A stretch of DNA of 64,000 nucleotides from Crocodylus rhombifer (lineage: Eukaryota; Chordata; Crocodylia; Crocodylidae), in contig JAVSML010024587.1 of assembly GCA_038503035.1 (NCBI GenBank), positions 464,649-528,648 on the forward strand, read 5' to 3'. This document shows positions 45,048 to 56,697 of the stretch, in pieces; position 1 is the first letter of the stretch, and the number at the start of each line of letters is the position of its first letter. The position numbers and the translations under genes were made by a program. The notes beneath the pieces are model-generated. The model was not told the DNA's origin and did not search any database. It was given only the letters and a program-made list of their open reading frames with translations.

Positions 45048-46473
45048 GGTGATGATGTGCCACACCATTTGCACACCACCCCTTGCCCCCATCTTTCCTA
45101 AGTCTTAGATCTGCCTGGGCAGAGACGTCTTCTCTATCTAACTTTTTGGTGCTAATGTAAGAGAAGTCTGACTGAAGAGAAAGAATAAACAGAGTTTTAT
45201 TTTAATGATTTTATTTAACACTCCTACAAAGCAAAAATATTGTTCATCTTGCCAACTTGGCTGCCCACTAATGAGAGTTTTCCAAGTGGGGTATATCTTC
45301 AGAAGTCCAGCTTCTCTTTTCACTTGCACTAATTTCACATTAACTCCGATGAAGTTACTCCTGGATGTCTACCGTATCTTCTCATATCCAAATAATTTGA
45401 CGTCGAAAAGATTTGGAATTTCCATAGTCTCTTCCTGTTTCTACTCTGGCAAAACCCAAGAGAATTCACAATAGGCAATGCACCCCCACAGAATTCACCA
45501 GGATATGCTTGACACAGCCATGGGAAACTAGAGATGTGCACAGAGGGATGCATCGATGAATACAAGCCTACAGGGATTACAGCCCCGTTCTTGCATTTGA
45601 ATCACTAGAATTACTAACTCTGTCCCTAATGATACAAAGTAAAGACTGAGAGACCCTAGCACAGGAGAGAAGAAATAGGAGTTCCATTCTGTGGAATTAC
45701 TTGTATAAATTATTTTGCTAACACTTTTATTTGCCCCATAATTATATTAATCCATTTACTATTATTCACTGTAATAACACTAATCACAATGAATTCATTT
45801 AGTATTAATGCAGCTAGGAGACACACTTCCATGAGAGTTCCATAGTAATTCAGAATTAGTTAAATGTACCATTAAAATAAAATGTGCCTGTTTCATTTTT
45901 GTTGTTGTTTTCAAGGCTTATTGAAGGCAGGCTCCTTTTTAGCCTTTTCAGTCAACTTTCTTAGACATTCATCAATTCTGTAGTTTCTAAGTCAGGATGT
46001 GTCTGTCATTTAACCTTCATCCTCCTTGAATTTTCATCCTGATGTGTTTGGATTAAACCACAGACTGATAAATGAGCATTGCTTTGGCGACACATAAGCG
46101 CAATCATTAAAGAAATCTCTCATAAGGTATGAATCAAAGACAGGAAACCTTTACCCTTTTCTCCTCTGATTTCCTCTAGTTCAGGGACTGCCTGAAGCAA
46201 TATGCTTCTCTTATTTTTATTTATTTCCTCTCTGTGTTTCTGTTTTCACATAGGTTTCATCTGAGTTCTCCAGTTGTTTTTTTAAAAGATATACAAGTGT
46301 GTCGGAACAGAAGACAGTCTGCTTTTTATGGCACTAAAGTGGTTTAGCAAGAGCATGCTTCTGAAATTTTATCCAAGACAAGGAGGTATGCAAACAAGAA
46401 GTGAATGAAGTCTGAGTAACAGGCACCCTGATGTGAGAAAAAGATCTAATTAATGGCATGGAGATGGATATTA
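45048..46473. other. Non-coding DNA, right flank of the LTR element
   Basis: No gene recognised. A word AGAGATGTGCACAG near 45531 resembles the terminus of the MITE that follows but has no partner nearby. Confidence 0.5.
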
Positions 46474-47149
46474 GGGATGTGCAAAGCTCCAGTCACTGAT
46501 TTGATTCAGTGGAGATTCGGCCGAATTCGACCCCTTAATCTCTCCGCATTGCATTGGACCCCTCATGAATGCTGAGAAGCTAGGGCAGATGGGGCATCCC
46601 ACAGGAGTGCAGGAGTTCCCCAGCGCACTTGGCAATGGACCTGGAAGTGGACCAGAAGCACTTCCGGTCTGCTTCAGGGCTTGCTGCGGGGCATGTGGGG
46701 GACCCTCTTCTTCCCCCCAGCTCAGCAACTGGTGCCTCCTGTGTTGCGGGGAGCACCCAGGGTCCCTGATGGCTGATCACAGGGCCAAGGAGGTGCAGGC
46801 CTCACCCCCACACACTCAGTGGCGGACCCGGAAATGGACCAGAAGTACTTCCGGTCTACTTCTAGGTCTGCTGCAAAGCAAACAGGGCCCCCCCACCTCG
46901 TTCCTGTGGGAGGCTCCATCCACCCCACCATCTCAGAGTTCACAAGCTGCGCCTGGTACCTCGAGGTACATAGAAAAAAACATTTAAAGTTGTGTCTATG
47001 GCCAAATCACTGATTCTCTGAATTGGCATCAAATCTTCAGATTTGGATTACGCCAAATTGAATGGGGACAGTGATCTGAATCAATTAATTGAAACACTGT
47101 CCCTGATTCAGGTCGAATTCAAATTGAATACGCCTATTTTGCACACCCC
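46474..47149. mobile_element. MITE with TGTGCAAA terminal repeats
   Basis: Left end GGGATGTGCAAAG and right end TTTTGCACACCCC are inverted repeats flanked by TA on each side (46472-46473, 47150-47151). Inside, both arms carry ATTCGG/CGAATTC-like words and a GC-rich middle. The TA flanks fit a Tc1/mariner-type insertion, but TTA/TAA readings would also allow Harbinger. No transposase. Confidence 0.65.
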
Positions 47150-47168
47150 TAACTGTTAAGGCTTAGCC

Positions 47169-47328
47169 CAGGGTTAGGCAATGAATTTTGGCCGGAGTGC
47201 CGAAAAAAACACGTCTACCTTGTAAGGTGCCATAGTGCCAGCACATCACAAAAATAAAACTGGGTCAGAGGGGGTACATAGCAGGATGCACTGCATATTT
47301 AATACAAGTAATAATCATTAATGTTGCT

Positions 47329-47359
<31 letters not shown>

Positions 47360-48434
47360 GAGCTGGTGTCAGGCGGGGGCTGCACTACTTAGGCCACAGT
47401 ATAGAGCCCAGCAGCATTGGAGGTGGGGCCAGCTGACCTGTGCAGCCCTGTGGGGATGGGGCACAGCCACCCTGCCCACAAAGGGATGCTGCCTAACTGG
47501 GACAGCATGCCAGGCTCAGAGAGCTCCCTGCTAGGTCTCTGTGCCAGCCGAGTACAGTGCGAGTGGGAGCTGCAGCCACAGGCTATTTCGTGGGCTCTGG
47601 GAACAGCCACCGCAGCCAGTGCTCAGGGCTGAACCAGCTGGGAGCCTGCAGTGCAGCAGCTCTGTGCAGTGCCTGCCCCAGCCCTGGCCCCTTGATGGAA
47701 GCTGCAGGTGGGCAAGGCCGGGACCCAGGGAGGCAGCTGCAGTGGCTGTTTCCAGGCTCCAGGGGGCTCCCACAGCCAGGCCCCTGCACCAGGGCCCTGC
47801 CTGAACTGTGCCAAGCCTGCAGGGGGGACAATCTGGGAGACAGAAAACCCCTAAGCCCGGTATCCTGCCCCAGCCAGGCAGCATCCCCATGTGCACAGGG
47901 TGGTTGCAGCCAATCCCTGAGGAGATGTGCAGGCTAGGACATGCCCCACTACAGGGGATGCTGGGCACCCCCACCTGCCCACCCACCACAGCTCCAGCCT
48001 CAGAGCCCCTGGGCTGTCCCCACTTCCCGCACAGCCCCCACCTTTCTAAGGGCCTGACCAGGCTGGCTTGCCTGCGGCGCCTCCCCCCACGCCACCCAGA
48101 CCCTGTCCCAACCACCTGGCACCTCAGTGCTGCCCCAGATGGGATAGGGCATCTGCCTGCCTGGGCAGCTCCCTCCAGGGGCCAGCCAGGCTGGAGGGTG
48201 CAGCCTGGGAGCAAGGAACGGGGGCAGTAGAGCACAAACAGAGTCCCTGCCTGCATTCTTCTGGCTCTGCCCTGGTGCCTGCCGCAGCACTGGGACTTGT
48301 GGCTACACAGCCCAGAGCAGCAACCTAAAAATAAATAAATAAACAAACAATTTCTTTGTGTGCCTCCCACTGTGCCAGGAAAAATGACTCCACCTGCCAC
48401 TAATGGTACGCGTGCCAGCGGTTGCCGACCCCTG
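47169..48434. mobile_element. hAT non-autonomous element with perfect 8-bp duplication
   Basis: Begins CAGGGTTAGGCAA and ends TTGCCGACCCCTG, an imperfect terminal inverted repeat, and is bounded by GCTTAGCC on both sides (47161-47168 and 48435-48442). The 8-bp duplication is diagnostic of hAT. Length 1266 bp. A T23 tract lies at 47330-47352. The GC-rich interior leaves a 289-codon frame on the minus strand (48400-47531) that shows no hAT transposase motif or any other domain known to me. Confidence 0.9.
47330..47352. repeat. Run of 23 T
   Basis: Mononucleotide tract inside the hAT element. Confidence 0.9.
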
Positions 48435-48442
48435 GCTTAGCC

Positions 48443-51400
48443 TGATGAAGTTCTTGTTTTGGAAGCACAGAGCAATGGGACTGAAAACCCAATTTTTGCC
48501 ACTTGCTATGCATAATTTCTCTTCCTTCTGAATAGTCCCAGCAAGTTGCTTAATTTCCTTCCACCCAATGCAGTCACTTATGGCTGTGCAGATGACCCCG
48601 AAGGAACAGAAGGTTAAAACCCTATGATCTGATCCTGCTTTCCAGGTTGTTCTGCATATCTACCCACTGTTTCACTTGCGTGCTTCCTCTGGTTCTTCCA
48701 ATTTTAGTTCCTTTTTCTGAAGGAGGCTGGGGTCCTCTGTCTTCATATGTCTTTACCTCAAAGTGAATCTCTCTCCAGGAGTCTCATTTGGTGAAACACA
48801 CATTACAGGCCTCATACAGGGGTAACCTGGTAAAATTCTATAGCCTGTGACAGTGTCTGAACTAAATGATTGAGCAATGCCTCTTGGCTCTAACATCCGT
48901 GATTAGGATTATGTTGGGCAAGCTGGCCTTGTTCTTAAATGAACTAGGCCTGAAGCAGGCTATAAGTCAGTATAGCCTCATTTACTCACTTGAACTGCAC
49001 CAATATATACCAATCATCAGGCCCAATGTCTTTTTTCAAGTGCAAAGAATGGCACCATGCCTTCTTTTTCCCTCAGTGATGTCAGTGGAGTTGCTGTAAA
49101 GCTGGCATAAAACAGGAAGAAAATCAGGCTCGTAGAGGGTTAAATCGATTGAGTATGGATTTCCAAAGAATACCACCACAGGCAAACCAGAGAGCACCTT
49201 GAAAAGGCCCTCCATTCGAAACCCATGGGGGGATATTTCCAAAAGCCCATTTCCAAATAGATCAGCATGTGTAAATTTCTTCAGGCTCAAAGCTGAATCC
49301 AAAGAAAATAGCAAACAGCAGATGTTGTTACTGGCACAAGCATATTATTAGCTATGGCTTGCCCTCCTGATCTGGGGCACCCCAAGGTATCCGTGACTAC
49401 AGTACCAGCGTGACATAAAAAGGACAAGGAACCTACAGTGCAATTTTGTTCTTGAAACACAGGCCATGTAATGTTAAAAAATAACATGTTTAAATCATAT
49501 AACACAAGGCAAGCACCTCAGTGGTTTAACAGGCACAGCTGTCTTGATTCTCGTGGAGTTACACTGACTTATGCCACCTGACAAGCCATTCCAGAATTTG
49601 GAAAGTATGTTACAAAGGCTTGGAGCATATTCTACTCACCAACTTCATCCTTGCATGCCACTATCCTTTTCGGTGGAGTTGCTCCATACACCAACATGAA
49701 TGAGAGGAGTTCTTTAACTTATGGAATAGCTGGGTACCTCGAGGACAGCTGAAATCTATTGTTTCCCCTTACAGACAGGATTAGAACTCAGCTGTACAAG
49801 AGTTGTTACTACTACATTTTTTAAGTAAACCATGCACCAAGAAATGAAAGAAATTGCTTAAGGGGTTACAAGAAAAAAAAAACTGAGCAAGAGAAAATTT
49901 GGATTTAATACCAGGAAAGATTTCCTAACAATGCAGTCTGGTCAATTTTTGGTACAGTCATTTATAACCAACCTGAATAAAGCCTGTGGGGTATGTAGTT
50001 AAAAACCATTTTGAATCATCAGAAGGGTTAGGCTGGATTTTTCTCCAACTTTAGGATTACAAGAGCCAGGAGGCAGCTCAGTAGTGTTCAACAGCAAGGA
50101 ACAGGCCTTTGATACAGATTCAAATACATACAATAAGGTTGTCAAACCAGTGTGTTGAAGAAATTGAGCTGGAGAAAACAATGACAACTACCTGGCACAA
50201 GTCTTGTTTAGAACCAAATGAAACTTAAACCCTTAATTTTAGGTTCTGGAAATAATCAATTAAGGACAAACCCTATTTTTACTCTCCTCCCTAAAAATAC
50301 CACTTTGGGTATACATTGAAATAAATGGTGCTATGATGATTCAGACTAACATAGGAACTGTTCTACTTACATGCTGAACACAGAGATTTCCTCTCAAACT
50401 GGGACACTCAGTGCATTGCCATCCAATTAGTTCATTAAAAAACACAGAAATTGAAGGTCACCTCTAAAACAATGAAAGCTAATATTTAATATAGTAATAA
50501 TTCATTTTTGACAGGTAATGCAGCTTAGACTCCACAAATAGAAACAACATTGGTAGAGAATTCCTCTTCTCATACACATTTAAAGGAAAGAAGGGTTATA
50601 CATTATGAGTGGAACAAGGCAAAGGGACATAAACGGGGAGCTATGCTGAGTATATTAATAACATCTGTTTATTCTAAAAATATTGTTTTAAAGGTGCTAA
50701 ATTAAAATGCAAACAAACTCAGCTTTTGAAGAACCAAAGCAATGACATGTTGATAAAGGAGAAACAGAAGGAGGCGGGGGGGAAATTGAGCAAAAATTAT
50801 TTCCCTCAAAAAGTGAACCTATTAAGAAAAAAGGAATTGTACAAAATAGAAGCAGAGCCTTAAGGAGAGCCTCCATGTTGAGCCAGAATTTTTAAAAAAT
50901 TAATTGTTGGTGTTTGCTGCTGCATTTCCGGGAATATCTACTAAGTATTCAGCTTCATTCTATGAAGTTCCATGTCTATCAAGTTCTGGACGTGGACACA
51001 TTACCAGTGAGCAGAAAGATGAAATCAAAGGGAATGACAAAAGAAAGAAGCAAGTTAGTTTGTCACCCCCATGTGGTATTTCACAGATATTGCATAGAAT
51101 TATTATTACATGGCAGTTCTATTTTAATAGCGATTAAGTTGCCACGAAGGAAACTGTGACTAGGAGAAGAGTCTTGTACTGCCTCTGTGTAAAGGATATA
51201 TGATAAACTGGACAATTTGCTAATGCCATCACTTAGTTTCCTTCTAGTTTTGGGGGCCAAGCAGGGGTATCATGGTACGCTTGAAAAAAGAAGATACTCT
51301 TCATTGGGATTGTAACAATGGCATTAACGACTGGTATTAAAAATGTATCACTTGGGAACCTTTAAATGTGTGTCCAATTTCTTCAGATTCTTACACAGGA

Positions 51401-51716
51401 TAAAAATTGTCAAAAGTGTGTTATCTGTAAATGAATTTCATAACTGTTGGGAATGAAAACTACCAATTTTAGGAAACTGTGAAATGAGTAAGTTTAGTCT
51501 TAGACATGATAATGTGATGGCTTCCTGCCTTGTTTTGTTTATTCTTGTGGGTGCTTAATAATTGTTTAAGGAAATTACATAGTGTGGTTACTACCGTAAG
51601 AGTAGGCCAGGGTCCCTTTTATGCAACAACCTACAAACCAAAATTAACTATTTTAACTTTGAAAAGGTTTCTAGAACCATCAGCAAGCACATCCTCACAT
51701 GCAGCATGATGCACAA
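48443..51716. other. Non-coding DNA with a possible old CR1 tail
   Basis: No gene seen. At about 49905-50065 the words GGATTTAATACCAGGAAAGATTTCC and TTAGGCTGGATTTTTCTCC suggest a strongly decayed CR1 3' region in plus orientation; this is tentative. The rest is ordinary AT-rich DNA. Confidence 0.45.
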
Positions 51717-51724
51717 GATTAGAA

Positions 51725-52027
51725 CAGGGGGTCCCAAAGTTTTTATGCCATGGCCTGGCAAACTGCAGCCCAGCAATCACAGCCAAAAGCGGCCAAAATT
51801 TCTGGCCAGAAGACAGGTAAGGATACTCCCAGTTCCTGGGTGGAAGGAGTGGGCCAAACCCTGCGCTCCCATGGGCCCTGCAGAAGGAGCTGCAGCCTCT
51901 CTGCCTGGCTCTGGGGGGTCATGCTTTGCCAGTCCCCGGCCTCTTCCCGTCCAGCAGCCAACCGTGCTGCAGACCAGCAGCCAACCTGCCTGGCACTGGG
52001 CCATGGCCTGGAGATTGAGAACCCCTG
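51725..52027. mobile_element. Small hAT element with perfect 8-bp duplication
   Basis: 303 bp, starts CAGGGGGTCCCAAAG and ends GATTGAGAACCCCTG. GATTAGAA stands directly outside both ends (51717-51724 and 52028-52035). The words GCCATGGCCTGG near both ends extend the inverted repeat. No coding capacity. Confidence 0.92.
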
Positions 52028-52035
52028 GATTAGAA

Positions 52036-53981
52036 ATTACTCCCATTTGTTGATTATCCTAACTACATAGCTGGTCCAATAAAAGATATCTCCTTAAGAA
52101 ATTCTTGCCTTTCCCATTTCTTGATGCATTTACTGCCTAGGATTTTACAGTGCAGCTTCTCTCTTGTGGAAAACTCTTTTATATGTCTTTAAAATACTTG
52201 ATCTGTATTGTGAAATTCCAAACTATATATTTTTTTTTATTAGTAGCTGTCTCTGAAATTCATTCAAATAGCTCTTCACTGAAGCTGGTTTACTTCTGTA
52301 GACCATATGGATCAGCTATCAAAAAAGTATATTTCCATCTGGAATTAGTTGTTTCCAACTATAGTGCTGACATTGCCTGCACTTTAAAGGACAGTGGTTT
52401 TTTTCCCCAAACTCTTTGTTTCATCCACTCCTTAATCTTCTAATGCACTACTTCCTTTCCAATAAATACTAACTGACTAAAGAGTATTCCAGTAACACAT
52501 GGGATGCCTGTGGAGCAACTTCAGTAAAAAACTCCCCTAAAGTGGGATATCACCACTCAAAAGCAAGCATAGTCTATGACTATGTCTCAGAATGGAAATC
52601 TGCAAGCAACATTTTATTAACTTATAATATACATTAAAGTAGTAATCGTGGTGGTATTTATTATTTTAAAAGATGTTTGTATTATTGTCACTGTCCATGG
52701 AGCTTTGCAAAATCTTGCAGTAAGACAGATATCATGCCATGGGGAGTTTATAATTTAATATAAACAATGCATATTATTATTGGTTGAGAACAAGGTAGTA
52801 AGAAGTATTAGAAGAAGATTTCAGGGAGAAAGGAGGGACATGGCAAAAGTGGAGTAGGAATGTATCAAGCATAAAGAGGTTCCATAATAGAAGGTGCAAA
52901 GACAAGAGTAGCCCATGGGTTGAAGGAAGCAGTGGGCAAAATGTACACAATATTAACTGCCATTGCACCCCTACTGCCAACTTTTCTGACCCATGAAAAG
53001 CAGACTGGATGCCATGGCTGCACAGGCCAGATTTGGCCCACAGGCCAGAGGCTGAGCTTCCCTGAACTAGAGCTTTACTGATTAAAGATTAGAGGACAGA
53101 TTTTTTAAGACATTTAGGCACTAAATTCTATGGAAATCTATGGGAGTTTAGTTGTTAAATTCATAAAAAATTAGGCCCCATGTCAGGAACATGAAAGAAA
53201 CAGTGACTGCAAGAGGCAGACGGAAGAAAGAAGCTAGAGAAAGGATGTGAGAGTAGTTAGATTAGTCTGATTGTTTGTGTTGTAAGTGAAATCACCCACA
53301 ATAAGGGTAGATAAACTGATGAAAAAGAGAAAGATATCAGTAAAAAGAGTAAATCAAGCTATAGATATTGCTGGTCTATTTTCTCCAAGGTATTCGCTTT
53401 CTCCCAGAGTTTTGCTTTCATCCTAGACAGACTCAGAGCCTGAAAGTAAGGAACATCTAGTAAGAGCTCTCAGAGAATGTGAGAATCAAGAAATTCTGGA
53501 TTGGGGCCCAAATTAATAGAGCCTTTTAGTTCAAAGAAGGACCCCTTGCCAGTTGAGGCCAGACCTTGTGGCTGACGTTAACCATCTTCCAAGGAGAGTT
53601 ACATGCAAATACTGAAAGCAGGCTAACCCTTTCAGATGAATACTAGCAAAATGGAGCAATGACAGAAAATTCACAGAAACATCATGGCAAATGGACTGAC
53701 AGAAGGTCAGGAATCCAGAGAAACTATTCCACGCAATCAGAACTGGACGACCAAATATGGATCACAATACTCCCCAAGAAATGTACAGGAAACAAGGACC
53801 TGCTCCAAAAAGAAATAAACCCTCAACAACTTAAATATTCCTACTTTACTCTCTGATTATACCTGAGAAGTATGTTACTTTACTAGAAGACATTATATTC
53901 ATAGTAAATTTAACTGCTATATTTTCTGTTAAGTTTTGCCTAATTAGTTGTCTGGAAGATAGAAACAAGAATAAGGTGTAA

Positions 53982-53984
<3 letters not shown>
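52036..53984. other. Non-coding DNA with ancient repeat pieces
   Basis: 52685-52770 (GGAGCTTTGCAAAATC, GGGGAGTTTATAATTTAATA) resembles an old interspersed repeat also seen near 9205 and 63915. 52985-53060 (GGCCAGATTTGGCCCACAGG) looks like the right end of a hAT element. 53095-53180 carries ACATTTAGGCACTAAATTC and its inverted partner, a piece of an old palindromic repeat family. No gene seen. Confidence 0.45.

Positions 53985-54031
<47 letters not shown>
53985..54031. repeat. (AT)n microsatellite
   Basis: About 23 perfect AT dinucleotides. Confidence 0.95.
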
Positions 54032-54034
<3 letters not shown>

Positions 54035-56429
54035 GACTGATGGTGTGCTGGCAAAAGGTAGTCCCCTAGGCTTCATCATTTAACCAGCCATATCAGGGTT
54101 TTGATGAACAGGCCACAGTGACTGTTTTTCATGTCTTTTAAAACAACGAACAGGAGGGACTGTGAGGGCAGTTTTGTAGTGCACAGTTCTTGACTGATGC
54201 CTGCTTGGTAGTCCATTTGTGAATTCCTCCTCCACCTGAAAATGTTAACCTTATCTGGTTTCCTGTTATTACTCTTGCATGCTGCAGTTCTTTTCTGAGA
54301 TTCTATCATATATTTTGCAAGGGGTGATATGCTTTTTTTAATGTTGGAGCAATGTGACATTAAAATGATGTCTCAACAACAGCCTACATCACTTGATATG
54401 GAGCCATGTACATGCTATGCAGTACTATGGGAATCTTATGGAATACATTTTTTTTCACTGAAAACCTTTAACAAAGTAGTGTAATGATACCACATTTATT
54501 AAAACTCAATATTTCCATGTACTTCCAGAACATAATACAAAGCATATTCTGTCTTTTCATAATAAATTTTTTGAGTAGCTTTACATATGCATTTTAATGT
54601 ATCATTATGACTTGACTGGGTTTGCATTGCAAAATTAAATCAGCCTGAACATTCATCAATATTTTTTCAAATAAATTATTTGATTTTTTTCCCCAACTCT
54701 GATTACAAACATTGGAGACTTAAATGAGACAAAAAATAAAAATAACTGAACAGTCCCAATCCATAATAAAATATTGTTATCTTTACTGCTTTCAGCAAAG
54801 ATTATAGGAGCAGATAATAATTCTAAAATGGGATGCTGAAAAATCTATTTAGAATGGTAAACATGCACATGTATATCTTCAAAACAACAAACAAGAAAAA
54901 GATGATTTTTCCATTAATGTAAATTCAAGGTAGCCTGGTTTTTGAAAAGCATTCAGCCTGATTGAGTAAAAATTTGACTCCTCTACTGCAGGAAATGTCC
55001 CAGTGTTTCAGGCAGCAGTGAAACGATGCACCATTTTCAGGAACCGTCTCGGGATCTAATTATCCTCTGACTTTCATCAGTTTTAAATCCACCACGTGTA
55101 GGATGAGATTCAGATTCCCTGACTCCATCTAACTTGACTGCCCTTTGGAATTGTGTGTCATACGACTCAGCTGCAGCATCCTTAGGATCTCTCTGACATC
55201 CTAACACAAGGGTAAGTAAGTTCTTCCTCAGCTGAATGCACAGAGCTACTACCTCTCAATTAATGAAAACAAAATGTAAGAGACAAATTAACATGTGGTT
55301 GATAACTCTGGAAAGGGAAGTTGTTACCAGTCTCATTACTGACAGCCCATTCTTTGTTAGGCTTCTTGCTCTTGTCATGGTAATGTAACAAAGATACATA
55401 TGGCATCTTCCACACAAGCTGAATGCTACTTTGTTGGATTATCAGGCACAGGGCCAGGTAAGTAGGGAGTAGAAATGCCACTTATCAGAGGACATACTGA
55501 AGAAAAGGCTCATTTTTCACAAATTATGAGCTCTTTTACTGCTGGTAATGCAGAGAAGATTAAAGTGAAGTCTATATTTCATAAATGGGAAGAACAAATG
55601 ATTTAAACCCTTTGTTATAATGACCTGCTTTGGAGTAAAGAATCAATTTCTTTTACAGCAAGAATCTGTTAATAGAAGAGAAGTGTGGAATGTGAGACAG
55701 GAAGGAAAGGAAAGAGTTGGTTGGGTAGTTTCTTATGTCTACACATTTTGATATGGCTAACGACAGTGGTCATAGCTATTATCTCTATGCAGTGCACTTA
55801 AGAAAGGCAATGATTAAAAACAAATAGAAAAATGCCTAAAATTTAGAAAGTATTATTAAAAGCAGTGTGGTGGCACTGTATTTTAAGCTGCTTTTATTAC
55901 CCAACTGTAGGTGGTCAATTTCTTGCAAAAATGTTGTACACTTAATTAGACCATGCTGCTGTAATTCCAAAAGTATGTCCCAGTACACTACATGATATCT
56001 TAGATTTCTGTTTGTACTGTGGACCAAAACATAGCACCTAGAGCTAGGTTCTTATGTCAGCAATGGAACAGAAGTGATCTGCTTTTCACAGGTGCATCTT
56101 GCACTTCACACTAAAGAACTAAAGACCTAGTATTTAATAATTATATTAGTCATATTCAAGTGCAATGTAACACAGAAGCCATTGCCTATTCTGACTGAGT
56201 TGGCAGCTCACCATCTACCCTTATAGACAGAAGTGCAGCAGGACAGCTCTGCATCATGGGCAACTACAGAGCCCAGGCCAGAGCCAGCTGCCATGGTGCC
56301 AATGAGGGCAGTGGCTATTTTTGTACTCCTTCCCGTATCACCACCACCACCACCAATACTGCACCTGGGGCTGCTGCTCTGGCCTTGCCCCCTAAATTAT
56401 GCCATTCCCTGGGCCCTGCTACTTAGTGA
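54032..56429. other. Non-coding DNA, no gene seen
   Basis: AT-rich, no recognisable repeat with defined ends and no open frame of interest. A CCACCACCACCACCAATA stretch lies near 56340. Confidence 0.55.
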
Positions 56430-56697
56430 CTGCATCTACATGAGACACTGACTGGGCAGTTGATACTGCATAGTCATTTAGTACTGGCAACCACAAGTAC
56501 TAAATGACTGCACAGTAACTGGAGTTACTGTGCAGTAGTATCCCCAAATGGCTTTTTGGTGATGCTGACTGTACTACTGCACAGTAGCTCATTACCACTG
56601 TGTAGTAGCAACACATCACACTTTGCGACACATGATGCTACTGTGCAGTAGTAACAGGCTACTGTGCAGTTAGCCTGGCATGTAGACACTGCCAGTG
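56430..56697. mobile_element. MITE with repeated TACTGTGCAGTA palindromes
   Basis: Left part TGCATCTACATGAGACACTG and right part GGCATGTAGACACTGCC are roughly inverted. Between them the 12-base near-palindrome TACTGTGCAGTA or a close variant occurs about six times (near 56508, 56526, 56573, 56596, 56639 and 56660). A 13-bp perfect inverted repeat (GTCATTTAGTACT at 56473-56485, AGTACTAAATGAC at 56496-56508) forms a hairpin with a 10-base loop. No coding capacity; exact termini uncertain. Confidence 0.6.

Noticed and set aside
47531..48400. Annotating the 289-codon frame as a gene
   Set aside because: It lies in a non-autonomous hAT element, is GC-rich and shows no domain. Kept only as a finding.
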